Source: Patescibacteria group bacterium (GTDB lineage: Bacteria > Patescibacteriota > Patescibacteriia > 2-12-FULL-60-25). From it: a stretch of DNA of 8,426 nt. Of this stretch, positions 1 through 8,108 are shown one piece after another; the first letter of the stretch is position 1; the number at the start of each line of letters is the position of its first letter. The stretch lies in contig JAHJFW010000096.1 in the NCBI GenBank assembly GCA_018824765.1, forward strand, positions 1-8,426, in the 5' to 3' direction. A model generated the notes under the pieces. It worked only from the letters and a program-made list of their open reading frames with translations. It had not been told where the DNA came from and did no database searches. Position numbers and translations under genes: made by a program.

Positions 1-1831
1 ACAAAAGCGATGCATTGGCATTAACATCAGCGGCCTCAAACTTCGACTCTCCTAAAAGCTTGGCAAACCTGTTGGCATCGGCCTCTGTCGGCGTGATTGT
101 AATATCAAAATCAATCAAAAGCCGGTCAACGTCTTCCGGCATCTTGTTCAAGGTCCAAGTAACCATGCGCGTATTTTCGTCATAACTCAACTCTCCGGCT
201 TCAACCAGCGTATTATTCGTCCACATGGCGATCTTTGGCAGCGTGGCCGTGATTTTCAAATTCTTCAACTCATGAAAATTCTTTTTCACCGCCCACTCCA
301 CCCTGTATTTCGTCCCCTGCCCCACCAAAGGCGGCAAAGGTCCGGCTCCGACTTGCACGCCTTCCTCGCTAAAAAATCGCGCCTCTGAAAAAAAATCCGC
401 ATCACTTAAATAGCGTAAAACAATCGGCGCCGCTTTAACTACGCGGTTGACCTTGGTTTCGCCGACTGACCCTATTTCAGCTTCCAAAACCGCCCTAACC
501 GCCAAATCATCAGTGCCTGAAACGGCCGGCAAAGCCTTCAAAGAGACATCAAGCATCGCTTCCTCACGCGGCGGCAAACGCTTGAGCGCGGCAATGCTGT
601 CATCATCCCAAATGATTTCATTCCCCTTCCGCGTTCCGCTGGCATTCTCCACATAATCTTGCCAATCCACCAACAAAGCATTATTTGAGGACGACGTTCC
701 GCTGGCGGATTCAAAACGCAAATGCAAAACCACGTTTTTCAAATCTTCCGAAGATGTATTTTCATAACTGATACCAAAATGCAATGGAACACCGTAAGCA
801 ATCGCCGCGTCCGTATCCTTACCGTTCACCACCAACTTAAGTGACAAATCACCGGCTAAAACCGTAAAAGACGTCTCGCTCTTCTGGCCGGTCAAAAAAG
901 CGCCATCCTCACCCAAGCGTCCGGTTTCCGCTATCACGTGGACTTCGCCGGATATGCCCGAGGCAAAAACACCCTTCACGTCCACAGTCGTTGAAGCGCC
1001 TTCGGCCAAATCCGGCAAAGGCGTCAGCAAATTTCTGCCGTCAATTGAAAAAGCCGTTGAAGTCGTTTCCAATTGAAAACCCTCAGGCAAAGTAAAACGG
1101 CAATACAAGCCGGTCAATGCCTTATCGCCTTTGTTTTGCACTGTATAAGTAAAAGCCGCCTCATCGCCGGGCAAAATTTTGACCGGAACTTGCAGGTCGC
1201 CCTCCAAAACGCTATCGCTGTAATTCAAAACCTTGGTCGCCAAGGCTTCAAAGTCGCTGTTAAAAGAGGCCGGACGATAATTTCCCACGACTTGCACTGC
1301 CGTCACTGTCCCCAAAGCACCCGTAAAAATTCCACGGACTGTAATTGTTCCGCGGCCGTCAACCGGAATCGCGCCTAACCGCCAAAAAAGCGCTGTATCC
1401 GCAATTTGCGGCTCTACTTGAGTGACGACAAAGTCCGTGGGAAAACTGACACGGAGATCAGCCGATGCCAAAGGTTCTGAAGTTAAGTTTTTGTAATTGA
1501 TAAAATAAGTGGTCTCCGCACCCAATGAAACTTTTTCCGGGCCCTCGATCATTATCTCCAAACCCTGCCCTGAAAAACCGCGGAAGGGTTTGAAATACGA
1601 AAAACCGGCCCACACTGCAGCCAAAACAAAAGCAACAAAAACCATTGATGTGATTAACGCAAAAAGCCACCAGCGAGATTTTGTCGGCTCCAATTTGGTC
1701 AAATCCGGCATCTTACCTGATTCATCGCGATAAATTGCTGACAGGCTGTCTTCCACACCTTGGCCGACTCCGGAATCGGGAGACGGCGGATGCGGCGCTG
1801 GCCTGTTTTGGAAAAATCTTTTTTTACTCAT
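1..1831 (-). CDS. Membrane-anchored protein with repeated Ig-like (DUF11/CARDB-type) extracellular modules; 3' end outside window
   Basis: This frame is open from an ATG at 1831 to the left edge, giving 610 residues without a stop; the C-terminus is missing. The first ~52 residues are hydrophilic and Pro-rich (PAPHPPSP at 11-18). One membrane segment follows at about 54-77 (WWLFALITSMVFVAFVLAAV), preceded by Lys/Arg, so the N-terminus should be cytosolic and the rest outside. The outer part repeats a beta-rich pattern: FINYKN near 110, FTYTVQNKGDKALTG near 227, FGISYENTSSEDLKN near 352 and YRVEWAVKKNFHELKN near 509. Each is followed by a strand such as FTLPEGF. This resembles DUF11/CARDB/Ig-fold modules of bacterial surface proteins. 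The start overlaps the upstream DUF4012 stop as ATGA, which implies translational coupling, and no Shine-Dalgarno is visible. A structural or adhesive surface role is inference; the fold family is a pattern-based guess. Confidence 0.85.
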   Translation of the reverse strand, partial: MSKKRFFQNRPAPHPPSPDSGVGQGVEDSLSAIYRDESGKMPDLTKLEPTKSRWWLFALITSMVFVAFVLAAVWAGFSYFKPFRGFSGQGLEIMIEGPEKVSLGAETTYFINYKNLTSEPLASADLRVSFPTDFVVTQVEPQIADTALFWRLGAIPVDGRGTITVRGIFTGALGTVTAVQVVGNYRPASFNSDFEALATKVLNYSDSVLEGDLQVPVKILPGDEAAFTYTVQNKGDKALTGLYCRFTLPEGFQLETTSTAFSIDGRNLLTPLPDLAEGASTTVDVKGVFASGISGEVHVIAETGRLGEDGAFLTGQKSETSFTVLAGDLSLKLVVNGKDTDAAIAYGVPLHFGISYENTSSEDLKNVVLHLRFESASGTSSSNNALLVDWQDYVENASGTRKGNEIIWDDDSIAALKRLPPREEAMLDVSLKALPAVSGTDDLAVRAVLEAEIGSVGETKVNRVVKAAPIVLRYLSDADFFSEARFFSEEGVQVGAGPLPPLVGQGTKYRVEWAVKKNFHELKNLKITATLPKIAMWTNNTLVEAGELSYDENTRMVTWTLNKMPEDVDRLLIDFDITITPTEADANRFAKLLGESKFEAADVNANASLL

Positions 1832-4563
1832 CGCTGTGGAGTGTTTAAATCGGCGGAATCCGAGGATGGCTGGCCGTTATATTCCGAACCCGTCATCTGC
1901 ACGGCTGTACTCGGCGCAGCCAAAGCAGCCACCACTATGTCGCGGTCCCACTTCCCATCATATCCCACGTCGCTCACTTGTGAACCGGATGCGGTGTTTG
2001 ACCAAACCGCGTTCCAACCGTCAGGCAAAGTCAAGTTCGAAACGAGTTCGCGCTCCGTTTTTCCCGATTGGCTTGTCAGCAGTAAAAAATACGCGCCTCG
2101 CGCTTCAGGCGTATCGCTCTCAATAGGCGCCGCATCCAGATTGTTCCGGATATTTTGGATTGTAAAAGGCAGGCGATACTCATAAGTAAGCGTCTCCGTC
2201 TCTCCCGGATCCAACTGGGCCCAGCCACCAAAAACCGTCCTGCCGCTTTCTTCGCCGATACTGGCGCCGCTGTCAGTTTTACGCATGCCTGATTCGATTT
2301 TCGCAACTTCCACATCCGGAACATAATCGTCATCCGGCTTTTTAAACAGTCCGGCCGGCGGATCTTCAAAACCCGACGCCTTAATCAATTCACTGCCTTC
2401 TGGGACATAAACCCTGATATAAGACACGTTGCGCACGCCATTAAACAATTCCCCTTTTACGCCATTATGCGTGCGAACTATTTTCAGGCGATCGATAATT
2501 CCGCCATCGGATTGCACAATGGCTGAATGTTCAATTTTTTCCTCGATTACGCCGTCTGTTTTTTGCCCTGCAATATTCGCCTCGATAATTGCCAAACTGT
2601 CGCCTGACGTTGGCTTCATCCGGCCATTCCAACCATATTTCTCTACAAGCGCTTCTTCATCAGGCCTAGTCAGATAGACCTGCACCTCTTTGGTTTGCAA
2701 GCCGGCCGACAACAGCGTCCCAAGTTTCAACATTTCGTCTTTTGACAAAACCTGCAGACGGCTCCTCAAAGCTTCACCCAAATCGCCGATGAATTTCTTA
2801 GGGGTATTCGCCTCTTTGTCGTATTCAAGCTCCACGGCTTTTTGCGTTTCAATTAAAAAATTTCCGCTGTCTATACTCTTGCCGTATTCCGGCATATCAA
2901 TCGGTCCGGTAACATCAAAAACTTTTTCAACCAAGGAAGCGTTAATCGCGATGACGCCGTCAAGCGTCGGTTGTCCAGCCTTGCTCCAAAACCAACGGAT
3001 TTTTTCGGCGCTGGTCGGAAAATCGGCAAACCAATTGGCATCCTGAAACTGCCAGTGCGGGTTTATCAAATGCAGAGGCTCGGGCGCAATCACGTGCGCC
3101 AAAAGCTGACCTTTAATATCATAAGTGCCGCCGGGCGGAACGAATATCTTTTTAATAGCGCCTCGATCCACCGTAATTTCGGCGACTGATCCCATAAAAC
3201 CTCCGGTCGGACGGAGTTCAGTATTGTTTTGAAAAACCAACAAGTATGTCCGTCGGCTGTTTTTTCCAAGCATGGCCGTTAACAAATCGGCAATGCCGGC
3301 AAATTCCCGCACAGATTCGGTGGCAGTCTGCAAACTACCTGCCAGAGCTGCGAATTTTTCGCGCTGTTCAGGCGGTAAATTTTCCGGCTTGACTGTCGCG
3401 GCTGCGCGTCCGGCATCTGAAAGCATCGGCAAAATCCCTTTGGCATAAGCGGCTAAAACATCCATCCGTTCATCCAAACGGCGCGTAGGATCACTGAAAA
3501 CCTTGTCAAAACCCAAGGCTAAGAGACGGCCCGCTGAACTGGCTTTGTCGCCGGCTTCAAGCAGTGCCCTGGCTGTGCGGTACTGATCCGGCACAACCGA
3601 TGCCAATCCAAAAGCCAAAGCGCTCGATTTTCCCAGCAAGGCATCAGCTTGCCTAAAATGTTCCGAAGCGTTTTTCAGGGATTCAGCCGCGGTTTTGCCG
3701 TCCGAGGAATTTTGTGCGGCCATTAAATCGCCAAGGGCTTTTTCCCCTACCCCTTCAGCCGCCTGTCGCACAGTGCCGACCGAGCGATATAAAACCACAG
3801 CATTGGCAGGCAATGTTACTACCAACAGCAAGCCGACAAAACCTGCTAAGGCGCGGGCAATTGACCAGCGCGGGACTTCAACGATTGCCACTGCGTCGCG
3901 CAATTCATCGCCTGCCAAAGCGCCGGCTTCAATGACTCTCCGTTCAATCCTTTCTACGCGCTGAAAAAGAGATATTGCGTCAGCGGCCAAAATGCGCAAA
4001 AACCCGCTGAACCTGTCAAAAGATCCGTAGATATTCCGATATGCGATAAAAAAATCCGGCGACGTATACTGCTCATTGAAAAAATGCGGGTCAAAGCTTT
4101 CGACCAGCAGATCATTTGCCAGCGTGCCATAAACCGCAGGTTCATTTGCGCATGCCGCTAAGTCGCTGTCGGCGGTTACGGCATCACACCACGGCATTTG
4201 TTCATCCGAAGCCGGACAGCGCGTGCTGAAAGAAATTTCACGGAGTGACAAAACATACTCGCTGCGCGGCTGTTCCGCATATTTGATGGACAGCGTTTTC
4301 GGTTCTGTTGCTGAAAAATTATTTACCAGCAACTCAACAGCCGCCATATCCATATCCGCTATGCTGTCGCTTGCCGCGGCTGCGGAATTAAAATCGTCCA
4401 GTACAGGCACTCTAAACTGCGACGCCGGTTCGCGGCTCTTTTTGATGCGTCTGGCACGCCGCTTCACGCCTTGGGGCGAAACCATGGTAAGGCCGTCCTG
4501 CTCCAATATTTGCTCCAATTGCGCCTCCAAGACCGTATCGTTTTTTTTCTTGCGTGATCTCAT
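1828..4563 (-). CDS. DUF4012 domain-containing membrane protein, 911 aa
   Basis: The DUF4012 signature is clear at about 437-500: RTYLLVFQNNTELRPTGGFM, then a beta-rich stretch with DIKGQL at 482-487 and PEPLHL. A second beta-rich region at 676-800 (SYIRVYVPEGSELIKASGF near 714-732) is also typical of these proteins. One membrane helix lies at about 236-258 (ALAGFVGLLLVVTLPANAVVLY). It is followed by an Ala-rich, probably helical stretch (260-430) leading to DUF4012. The first ~235 residues should be cytosolic. They start with a charged basic region (KRRARRIKKSR at 34-44) and hold three Cys (116, 126, 138). The start overlaps the glycosyltransferase stop as ATGA, and the stop overlaps the next start in the same way. 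DUF4012 has no assigned biochemical activity that I know of. In CPR and Actinobacteria it often sits beside glycosyltransferases, so a cell-surface glycan role is inferred from context. Confidence 0.93.
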   Translation of the reverse strand: MRSRKKKNDTVLEAQLEQILEQDGLTMVSPQGVKRRARRIKKSREPASQFRVPVLDDFNSAAAASDSIADMDMAAVELLVNNFSATEPKTLSIKYAEQPRSEYVLSLREISFSTRCPASDEQMPWCDAVTADSDLAACANEPAVYGTLANDLLVESFDPHFFNEQYTSPDFFIAYRNIYGSFDRFSGFLRILAADAISLFQRVERIERRVIEAGALAGDELRDAVAIVEVPRWSIARALAGFVGLLLVVTLPANAVVLYRSVGTVRQAAEGVGEKALGDLMAAQNSSDGKTAAESLKNASEHFRQADALLGKSSALAFGLASVVPDQYRTARALLEAGDKASSAGRLLALGFDKVFSDPTRRLDERMDVLAAYAKGILPMLSDAGRAAATVKPENLPPEQREKFAALAGSLQTATESVREFAGIADLLTAMLGKNSRRTYLLVFQNNTELRPTGGFMGSVAEITVDRGAIKKIFVPPGGTYDIKGQLLAHVIAPEPLHLINPHWQFQDANWFADFPTSAEKIRWFWSKAGQPTLDGVIAINASLVEKVFDVTGPIDMPEYGKSIDSGNFLIETQKAVELEYDKEANTPKKFIGDLGEALRSRLQVLSKDEMLKLGTLLSAGLQTKEVQVYLTRPDEEALVEKYGWNGRMKPTSGDSLAIIEANIAGQKTDGVIEEKIEHSAIVQSDGGIIDRLKIVRTHNGVKGELFNGVRNVSYIRVYVPEGSELIKASGFEDPPAGLFKKPDDDYVPDVEVAKIESGMRKTDSGASIGEESGRTVFGGWAQLDPGETETLTYEYRLPFTIQNIRNNLDAAPIESDTPEARGAYFLLLTSQSGKTERELVSNLTLPDGWNAVWSNTASGSQVSDVGYDGKWDRDIVVAALAAPSTAVQMTGSEYNGQPSSDSADLNTPQR

Positions 4564-5675
4564 TTTAGAAATGTTTTATAAGCATCTAGCGTTTTAACCG
4601 CGGCCGCTTCCCAATTGTGTCTGGCCAAAAGAGACGGCGCGGCGCGCAAACTTTTTTTCCGCGCCGCTTCAGGATCTGATAAAACGCCCTCAATGGCTTG
4701 GAGTATAGCATTTCTTGAGCCTGCTTGAAAGAAAAAAGCGTTGTCCTCGCCAATCACTTCTGGCAAAGCTCCGGCGTCTGACGAAACCACGGGACAGCCG
4801 GCGCGAATCGCCTCCAAAGGCGGCAATCCAAACCCTTCAAAATTGGACGGAAACACAAAAACTAACGCCTCTTGATACAGTTTATTCAACTCTTCATCCT
4901 TAACAAACCCCAAAAAATCCACCCGCTGCAAATTGCGGCGCTGTACGCTTTCTTTCAAACGCTGCATAAAAACATCTTCGCTGCCGGCTATCTTCAAACG
5001 CAAATTGCAATGCCGTGCGCTAAGTTCTGCCCAAGCGTCAATCAATGTATCAAGGCCTTTGTGCGGATAAGCCGAACCGACGTATAGCAGATATTCGGAA
5101 CGTGGCGGCTTGTTTTCCAAAACAGTTGGGAATGTGGTCCGTCTTGTTATTCCCTCGCCCGTAATAACGATTTTTTGAGCGGCTTTGGGAAAAAAGCGCG
5201 CCACATCATCGGCCACAAAATTACTTGGAACTAAAATCTTATATGCATGTACAATGGCCCGCGACAAGACAATGCGGAACCCCAGCCGTTTCACAGCCGC
5301 TACCAAAGCGCTGCGTGTTGAAATTCGGGCGCTATTTGGCTGATGCCGCAAAAGCAAATCGTGGACCGTAATGACCAGCGGACCGTTGTAAAAAAGCGGC
5401 GCATTCCAATGCGGGACATGGATGACGTCCGCCCGCAACGCCCGAAAAATAAAAGGCAAACGCAATTGCTCTTCCAGCCCGTACCATGGAATGTCTGCCA
5501 CGCGCGTTTCAACCGATGGGTGCGTGGCAAACGGATGGAGGGCGCTGCGGGTAATCAGCACATAACGATTGGAAGGCGCGGAAACAAGCATGGCCCGTAT
5601 CAGCTCTTCAATATACCTGCCGATCCCACGCGTCGCCCGCGCAGACATCATTCTCGCATCAATACCGATTCGCAT
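4560..5675 (-). CDS. GT4-type (glycosyl transferases group 1) glycosyltransferase, 371 aa
   Basis: This is a complete GT-B fold retaining transferase of the RfaB/WecG-unrelated GT4 class, predicted to move a sugar from a nucleotide donor to a surface glycan or lipid carrier in the cytosol. The N-terminal acceptor domain has the Gly loop TRGIGRYIEEL (15-25), VHDLLLR (104-110) and SNFVADDV (151-158). The C-terminal donor domain has YLLYVGSAYPHKGLDTLIDA (195-214) and the catalytic EX7E motif as FEGFGLPPLE, with Glu280 and Glu288. SDAGALPEVIG (299-309) completes it. No membrane segment is evident and the length is normal for the family. The ATG at 5675 has no Shine-Dalgarno motif; its N-terminus MRIGIDARM fits family starts. 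It is the first gene of an operon and its TGA overlaps the DUF4012 ATG. Donor and acceptor cannot be read from the sequence. Confidence 0.95.
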   Translation of the reverse strand: MRIGIDARMMSARATRGIGRYIEELIRAMLVSAPSNRYVLITRSALHPFATHPSVETRVADIPWYGLEEQLRLPFIFRALRADVIHVPHWNAPLFYNGPLVITVHDLLLRHQPNSARISTRSALVAAVKRLGFRIVLSRAIVHAYKILVPSNFVADDVARFFPKAAQKIVITGEGITRRTTFPTVLENKPPRSEYLLYVGSAYPHKGLDTLIDAWAELSARHCNLRLKIAGSEDVFMQRLKESVQRRNLQRVDFLGFVKDEELNKLYQEALVFVFPSNFEGFGLPPLEAIRAGCPVVSSDAGALPEVIGEDNAFFFQAGSRNAILQAIEGVLSDPEAARKKSLRAAPSLLARHNWEAAAVKTLDAYKTFLK

Positions 5676-5692
5676 ATTATTGATTGGTAAAT

Positions 5693-5742
5693 CCGAATGA
5701 CGAATTTAGGAAATATACCTTCATTCGTCATCAGTCATTCGG
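5693..5742 (-). promoter_or_regulatory. Candidate promoter with flanking inverted repeat, upstream of the glycosyltransferase operon
   Basis: Reading the minus strand, a TATATT hexamer (5717 to 5712) lies about 37 nt before the ATG at 5675 and could be a -10 box. I see no convincing TTGACA-like -35 element. The hexamer sits in the loop of an inverted repeat. The downstream arm ATTCGTCATTCGG (5705-5693) is complementary to the upstream arm at 5742-5723, which matches as CCGAATGAC plus GAAT with a 7-nt insertion between them. Such an arrangement could be an operator or a cruciform, but it may also be a by-product of the heptad repeat here. Whatever its details, the operon promoter should lie between the terminator at 5791 and the ATG. 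Confidence 0.35.
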
Positions 5743-5753
5743 TTTTAGTCATT
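5719..5753. repeat. Degenerate 7-nt tandem repeat
   Basis: On the plus strand, units start every 7 nt: cttcatt (5719), cgtcatc (5726), agtcatt (5733), cggtttt (5740, degenerate) and agtcatt (5747). On the minus strand the core reads ATGAC. I recall similar ATGAC(G/T)AAT-type low-complexity runs between genes in CPR assemblies, but could not check this. They overlap the presumed promoter of the glycosyltransferase operon. Confidence 0.5.
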
Positions 5754-5790
5754 TGTTTGTAACATGGCGGCTGTTGATCGTGAAGCTGCC

Positions 5791-5823
5791 AAAAAAAACA
5801 AACAACAGCCGGCTATAGTCGGC
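5791..5823 (-). terminator. Intrinsic terminator after the 348-aa exported protein gene
   Basis: On the minus strand, starting 21 nt after the stop at 5844, GCCGACTATAGCCGGC (5823-5808) folds into a short GC-rich hairpin: four outer G-C pairs, one A/C mismatch, one inner pair and a TATA loop. It is followed directly by the T-rich run TGTTGTTTGTTTTTTTT (5807-5791). This is a standard Rho-independent layout. It ends the ATPase/exported-protein unit and separates it from the glycosyltransferase operon. A further inverted repeat, 5768-5776 against 5803-5811 (9 bp perfect), overlaps it and could form an alternative structure. Confidence 0.65.
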
Positions 5824-5843
5824 GGGCTTGAATTACCCTTCGT

Positions 5844-6890
5844 TCATCCTCCGATGATAGTTCTCGTTCCAAGTAATCCGTTCAAACAGAACCAATCACG
5901 CGTTCCTCCATCCTGACCGGTCATAATACTATGGTTTTTTGCGGAACTATCCGTCCAAATAGTCGGACACCAATTCAGATAATCAGGATGCACATTCTTC
6001 GGCTCCGTATCCACTGGCGGATCATTATGAATGAGATAAAAAATACCGCCGGCGGCTTTTGTTGTTATGTTTGCTATTGCAGGGTTTAACACATAGTCTC
6101 TATTAGTCAAAAGATAGCCGCCGTATGGAGGTTCAACTGTTTTTCCGTATAAATTCGTTTCGATAACTTGTTTTTCCATCCCTGTAACTCCGCTAATCCT
6201 GGCAATCAACTGAATAATCGATCCTCCCGATTTACTCACTAAATACGTCGGTTCTTCGACAATAACATAAAATTCATCCATCGGTATCAATTCTTGAATA
6301 TCGCCTTCAGTCTTAGGATAGCCCGTAATGGCGTCAGCAGACAGTTGATTTTTGTCTGGATTTGGATGAAATGATTTTCCAATATCAAATATCGTTGCAG
6401 GATTTGTTTTGCGCACCGCAATTATCTTAGAAGATAATTTATTGTTATCGATATTCAAATAAAACGAATGGAGACTGAGGCCTTTATTAATGCTAACTGT
6501 AAAAACGAGCTGACGTGCTTGAATCGCTCCATTTGCCTTCGGATCGTCGACTGAATCAAGTTTAAAAGAATAAAGCACTTCTTCTCCTCCCTCTTTTAGG
6601 GTAAGTATAGGCGCAGATTCGTTCCCCATCATTGTTAAGAAGGGTTTATTTGTCGGAAGGAACATCGCTTTAGTCACATCCGGTTTTGGAGATGTCGCTA
6701 TGTTGCTACTGCTTTCTGAAGGCGTAGGTTTTTTTATTCTTTCAGTGAGCGAAACGGAGCGTAATCTCGGCATGAGGCCAAATCCGTATCCGTACGCTGC
6801 AAAACCGAGCGCTGCCAACGCGACAACTACGATTATTACAGCTGTCCGCGTTGAAACCTGTGTCTTCGTAACCGTCTTTGGAGTGTTCAT
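5844..6890 (-). CDS. Single-pass exported protein of unknown function, 348 aa
   Basis: I do not recognise a named family. The N-terminus has a short polar stretch and one hydrophobic segment at about 17-38 (AVIIVVVALAALGFAAYGYG), suiting a membrane anchor with the rest outside. A Ser/Thr/Pro-rich linker covers about 52-72. The body (90-290) is beta-rich with no catalytic motif that I see. The C-terminal part contains NWCPTIWTDSSAKNHS (306-321) and RDWFCLNG (331-338). I recall similar W-S/T-D-x-S-A-x-x-H-S ... D-W-x-x-G endings in CPR surface proteins. The only two Cys, 308 and 335, bracket this motif and could form a disulfide. The ATG lies 21 nt after the ATPase stop, so co-transcription is likely; no Shine-Dalgarno is present. 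The base composition looks more AT-rich than in the surface-protein and glycosyltransferase genes, which may reflect transfer or weaker constraint. Confidence 0.85.
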   Translation of the reverse strand: MNTPKTVTKTQVSTRTAVIIVVVALAALGFAAYGYGFGLMPRLRSVSLTERIKKPTPSESSSNIATSPKPDVTKAMFLPTNKPFLTMMGNESAPILTLKEGGEEVLYSFKLDSVDDPKANGAIQARQLVFTVSINKGLSLHSFYLNIDNNKLSSKIIAVRKTNPATIFDIGKSFHPNPDKNQLSADAITGYPKTEGDIQELIPMDEFYVIVEEPTYLVSKSGGSIIQLIARISGVTGMEKQVIETNLYGKTVEPPYGGYLLTNRDYVLNPAIANITTKAAGGIFYLIHNDPPVDTEPKNVHPDYLNWCPTIWTDSSAKNHSIMTGQDGGTRDWFCLNGLLGTRTIIGG

Positions 6891-6911
6891 AATATAGATT
6901 TAATTAATATT

Positions 6912-8099
6912 CTACGCGACTTTAATTTTCTTTCCAACCCAATCCCTAACGATCTCTTTTATATCCTCGGCGCGCACAACAGGCGTCTTGCCGATCAAGC
7001 CCTGTTCCATGCGCTTTTCTATCTTTTCAATTTCACCCATCAAATGCTCGACTCTGCCGCGCACTTCTTCCAGCTCCGGTTCATGTATAGTTTCCTGCAA
7101 TTTTTTTAAACCGGTCAATTCTTTTTTCAATTTCGCCTTGTCTTTCTTCAAAACTTCCAAGCGCGTCCGCAATTTTGAACCGGCGGCGTGCAAAAGCGCC
7201 ATTGCGTGTTTGCTGTTATGCGATGATTCTATCGAAACCTTGGCACCGGCTTCGTCTATCAAATCAATAGCCTTGTCCGGCAAAAAACGGTCTTTTATAT
7301 ATTTTGCTGATAAAGTAACTGCCACCTTTAAAGCTTCGTCATCGTAGAGCACATTGTGGTGCTCTTCATAAATTTCTTTTATGCCTTGAAGTATTTGCAG
7401 TGAGGCTTGAGGCGACGGTTCGCCCACGATAACCGGTTGGAACCTACGATTGAGCGCGTCGTCCGGTTTGATGTAGGCCTGATACTCTTTCCATGTCGTG
7501 GCGCCGACGGCTTGCAACTCGCCACGCGACAACGCCGGTTTGATAATATCGGAAACATTCATCGCACCCTCTGCTCCTTTGGCCTGCTCGATCATGTGAA
7601 TCTCGTCAATAAAAAGAATCACAATACGGCTCATTGACTTAATTGCGTCTGTCAATTTTTTCATCCTCTCTTCGAATTCGCCGCGGTATTTGGTGCCGGA
7701 AATCAAACTGCCAAGATCCAAAGCCAAGACCCTCTTTTCCTTTAAGCGGCCCGGAACATCTCCCTTGGCGATACGCCTTGCGATACCCTCTACGATTGCC
7801 GTTTTGCCGACGCCGGGTTCGCCTAAAAGCAGAGGATTGTTTTTTGTTCGGCGCGTCAAGATATGGATCACCCGCTCAATCTCATCCTCCCTGCCAATCA
7901 CAGGATCTAATTTTTTATTTTCAGCTTCCTCTGACAAATCACGTGTATAAGCCATTTGAATCGGCCGGCCTGTTTTTGTCTTCGGCATTTTGCCGCCTTT
8001 GCCGCCGCTTTTTTTCTTCAAATAAAAAAAATAATAAAGCAATGCGCCCGCCACAAGTATGACAGCCGTGAAAAAACCTGAACTCAAAAAATCGGACAT
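6912..8099 (-). CDS. Membrane-anchored, single-ring ClpB/ClpC-like AAA+ ATPase, 395 aa
   Basis: Numbering is from ATG 8099. One membrane segment (about 8-26, [19 protein letters not shown]) and a Lys/Gly linker replace the usual Clp N-domain. A ClpB/ClpC first nucleotide-binding domain follows, with [15 protein letters not shown] (64-78), Walker A GEPGVGKT (93-100), pore-loop [11 protein letters not shown] (135-145), Walker B ILFIDE (161-166), sensor-1 region GATTW (199-203), Arg-finger region LNRRF (216-220) and [10 protein letters not shown] (273-282). A charged coiled coil covers about 300-368. The protein ends at [16 protein letters not shown], where Clp proteins pass into the second ring, so ring 2 and its ClpP-binding loop are absent. 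ATP-driven protein remodelling at the membrane is inferred. An ATG at 8126 would add nine residues, but it lies upstream of a strong -10 box, so I prefer 8099. I would not call this clpB or clpC. Confidence 0.92.
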   Translation of the reverse strand: MSDFLSSGFFTAVILVAGALLYYFFYLKKKSGGKGGKMPKTKTGRPIQMAYTRDLSEEAENKKLDPVIGREDEIERVIHILTRRTKNNPLLLGEPGVGKTAIVEGIARRIAKGDVPGRLKEKRVLALDLGSLISGTKYRGEFEERMKKLTDAIKSMSRIVILFIDEIHMIEQAKGAEGAMNVSDIIKPALSRGELQAVGATTWKEYQAYIKPDDALNRRFQPVIVGEPSPQASLQILQGIKEIYEEHHNVLYDDEALKVAVTLSAKYIKDRFLPDKAIDLIDEAGAKVSIESSHNSKHAMALLHAAGSKLRTRLEVLKKDKAKLKKELTGLKKLQETIHEPELEEVRGRVEHLMGEIEKIEKRMEQGLIGKTPVVRAEDIKEIVRDWVGKKIKVA

Positions 8100-8108
8100 C
8101 TGGAAAGT

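Noticed and set aside
632..706. Direct repeat of cgttccgctggc at 632-643 and 695-706
   Set aside because: Both copies encode Ala-Ser-Gly-Thr in the Ig-repeat protein. A short coding coincidence is the simplest explanation.
1760..2185. Plus-strand open frame of 141 codons, and other plus-strand frames opposite the large genes
   Set aside because: It lies antisense to the DUF4012 and Ig-repeat genes, its product has no recognisable domain, and the opposite frames give clear protein families.
4575..4580. TATAAA on the minus strand 11 nt before the DUF4012 ATG, a possible internal leaderless promoter
   Set aside because: It lies inside the glycosyltransferase coding end, has no TGn extension or clear -35, and AT-rich hexamers of this kind are common by chance.
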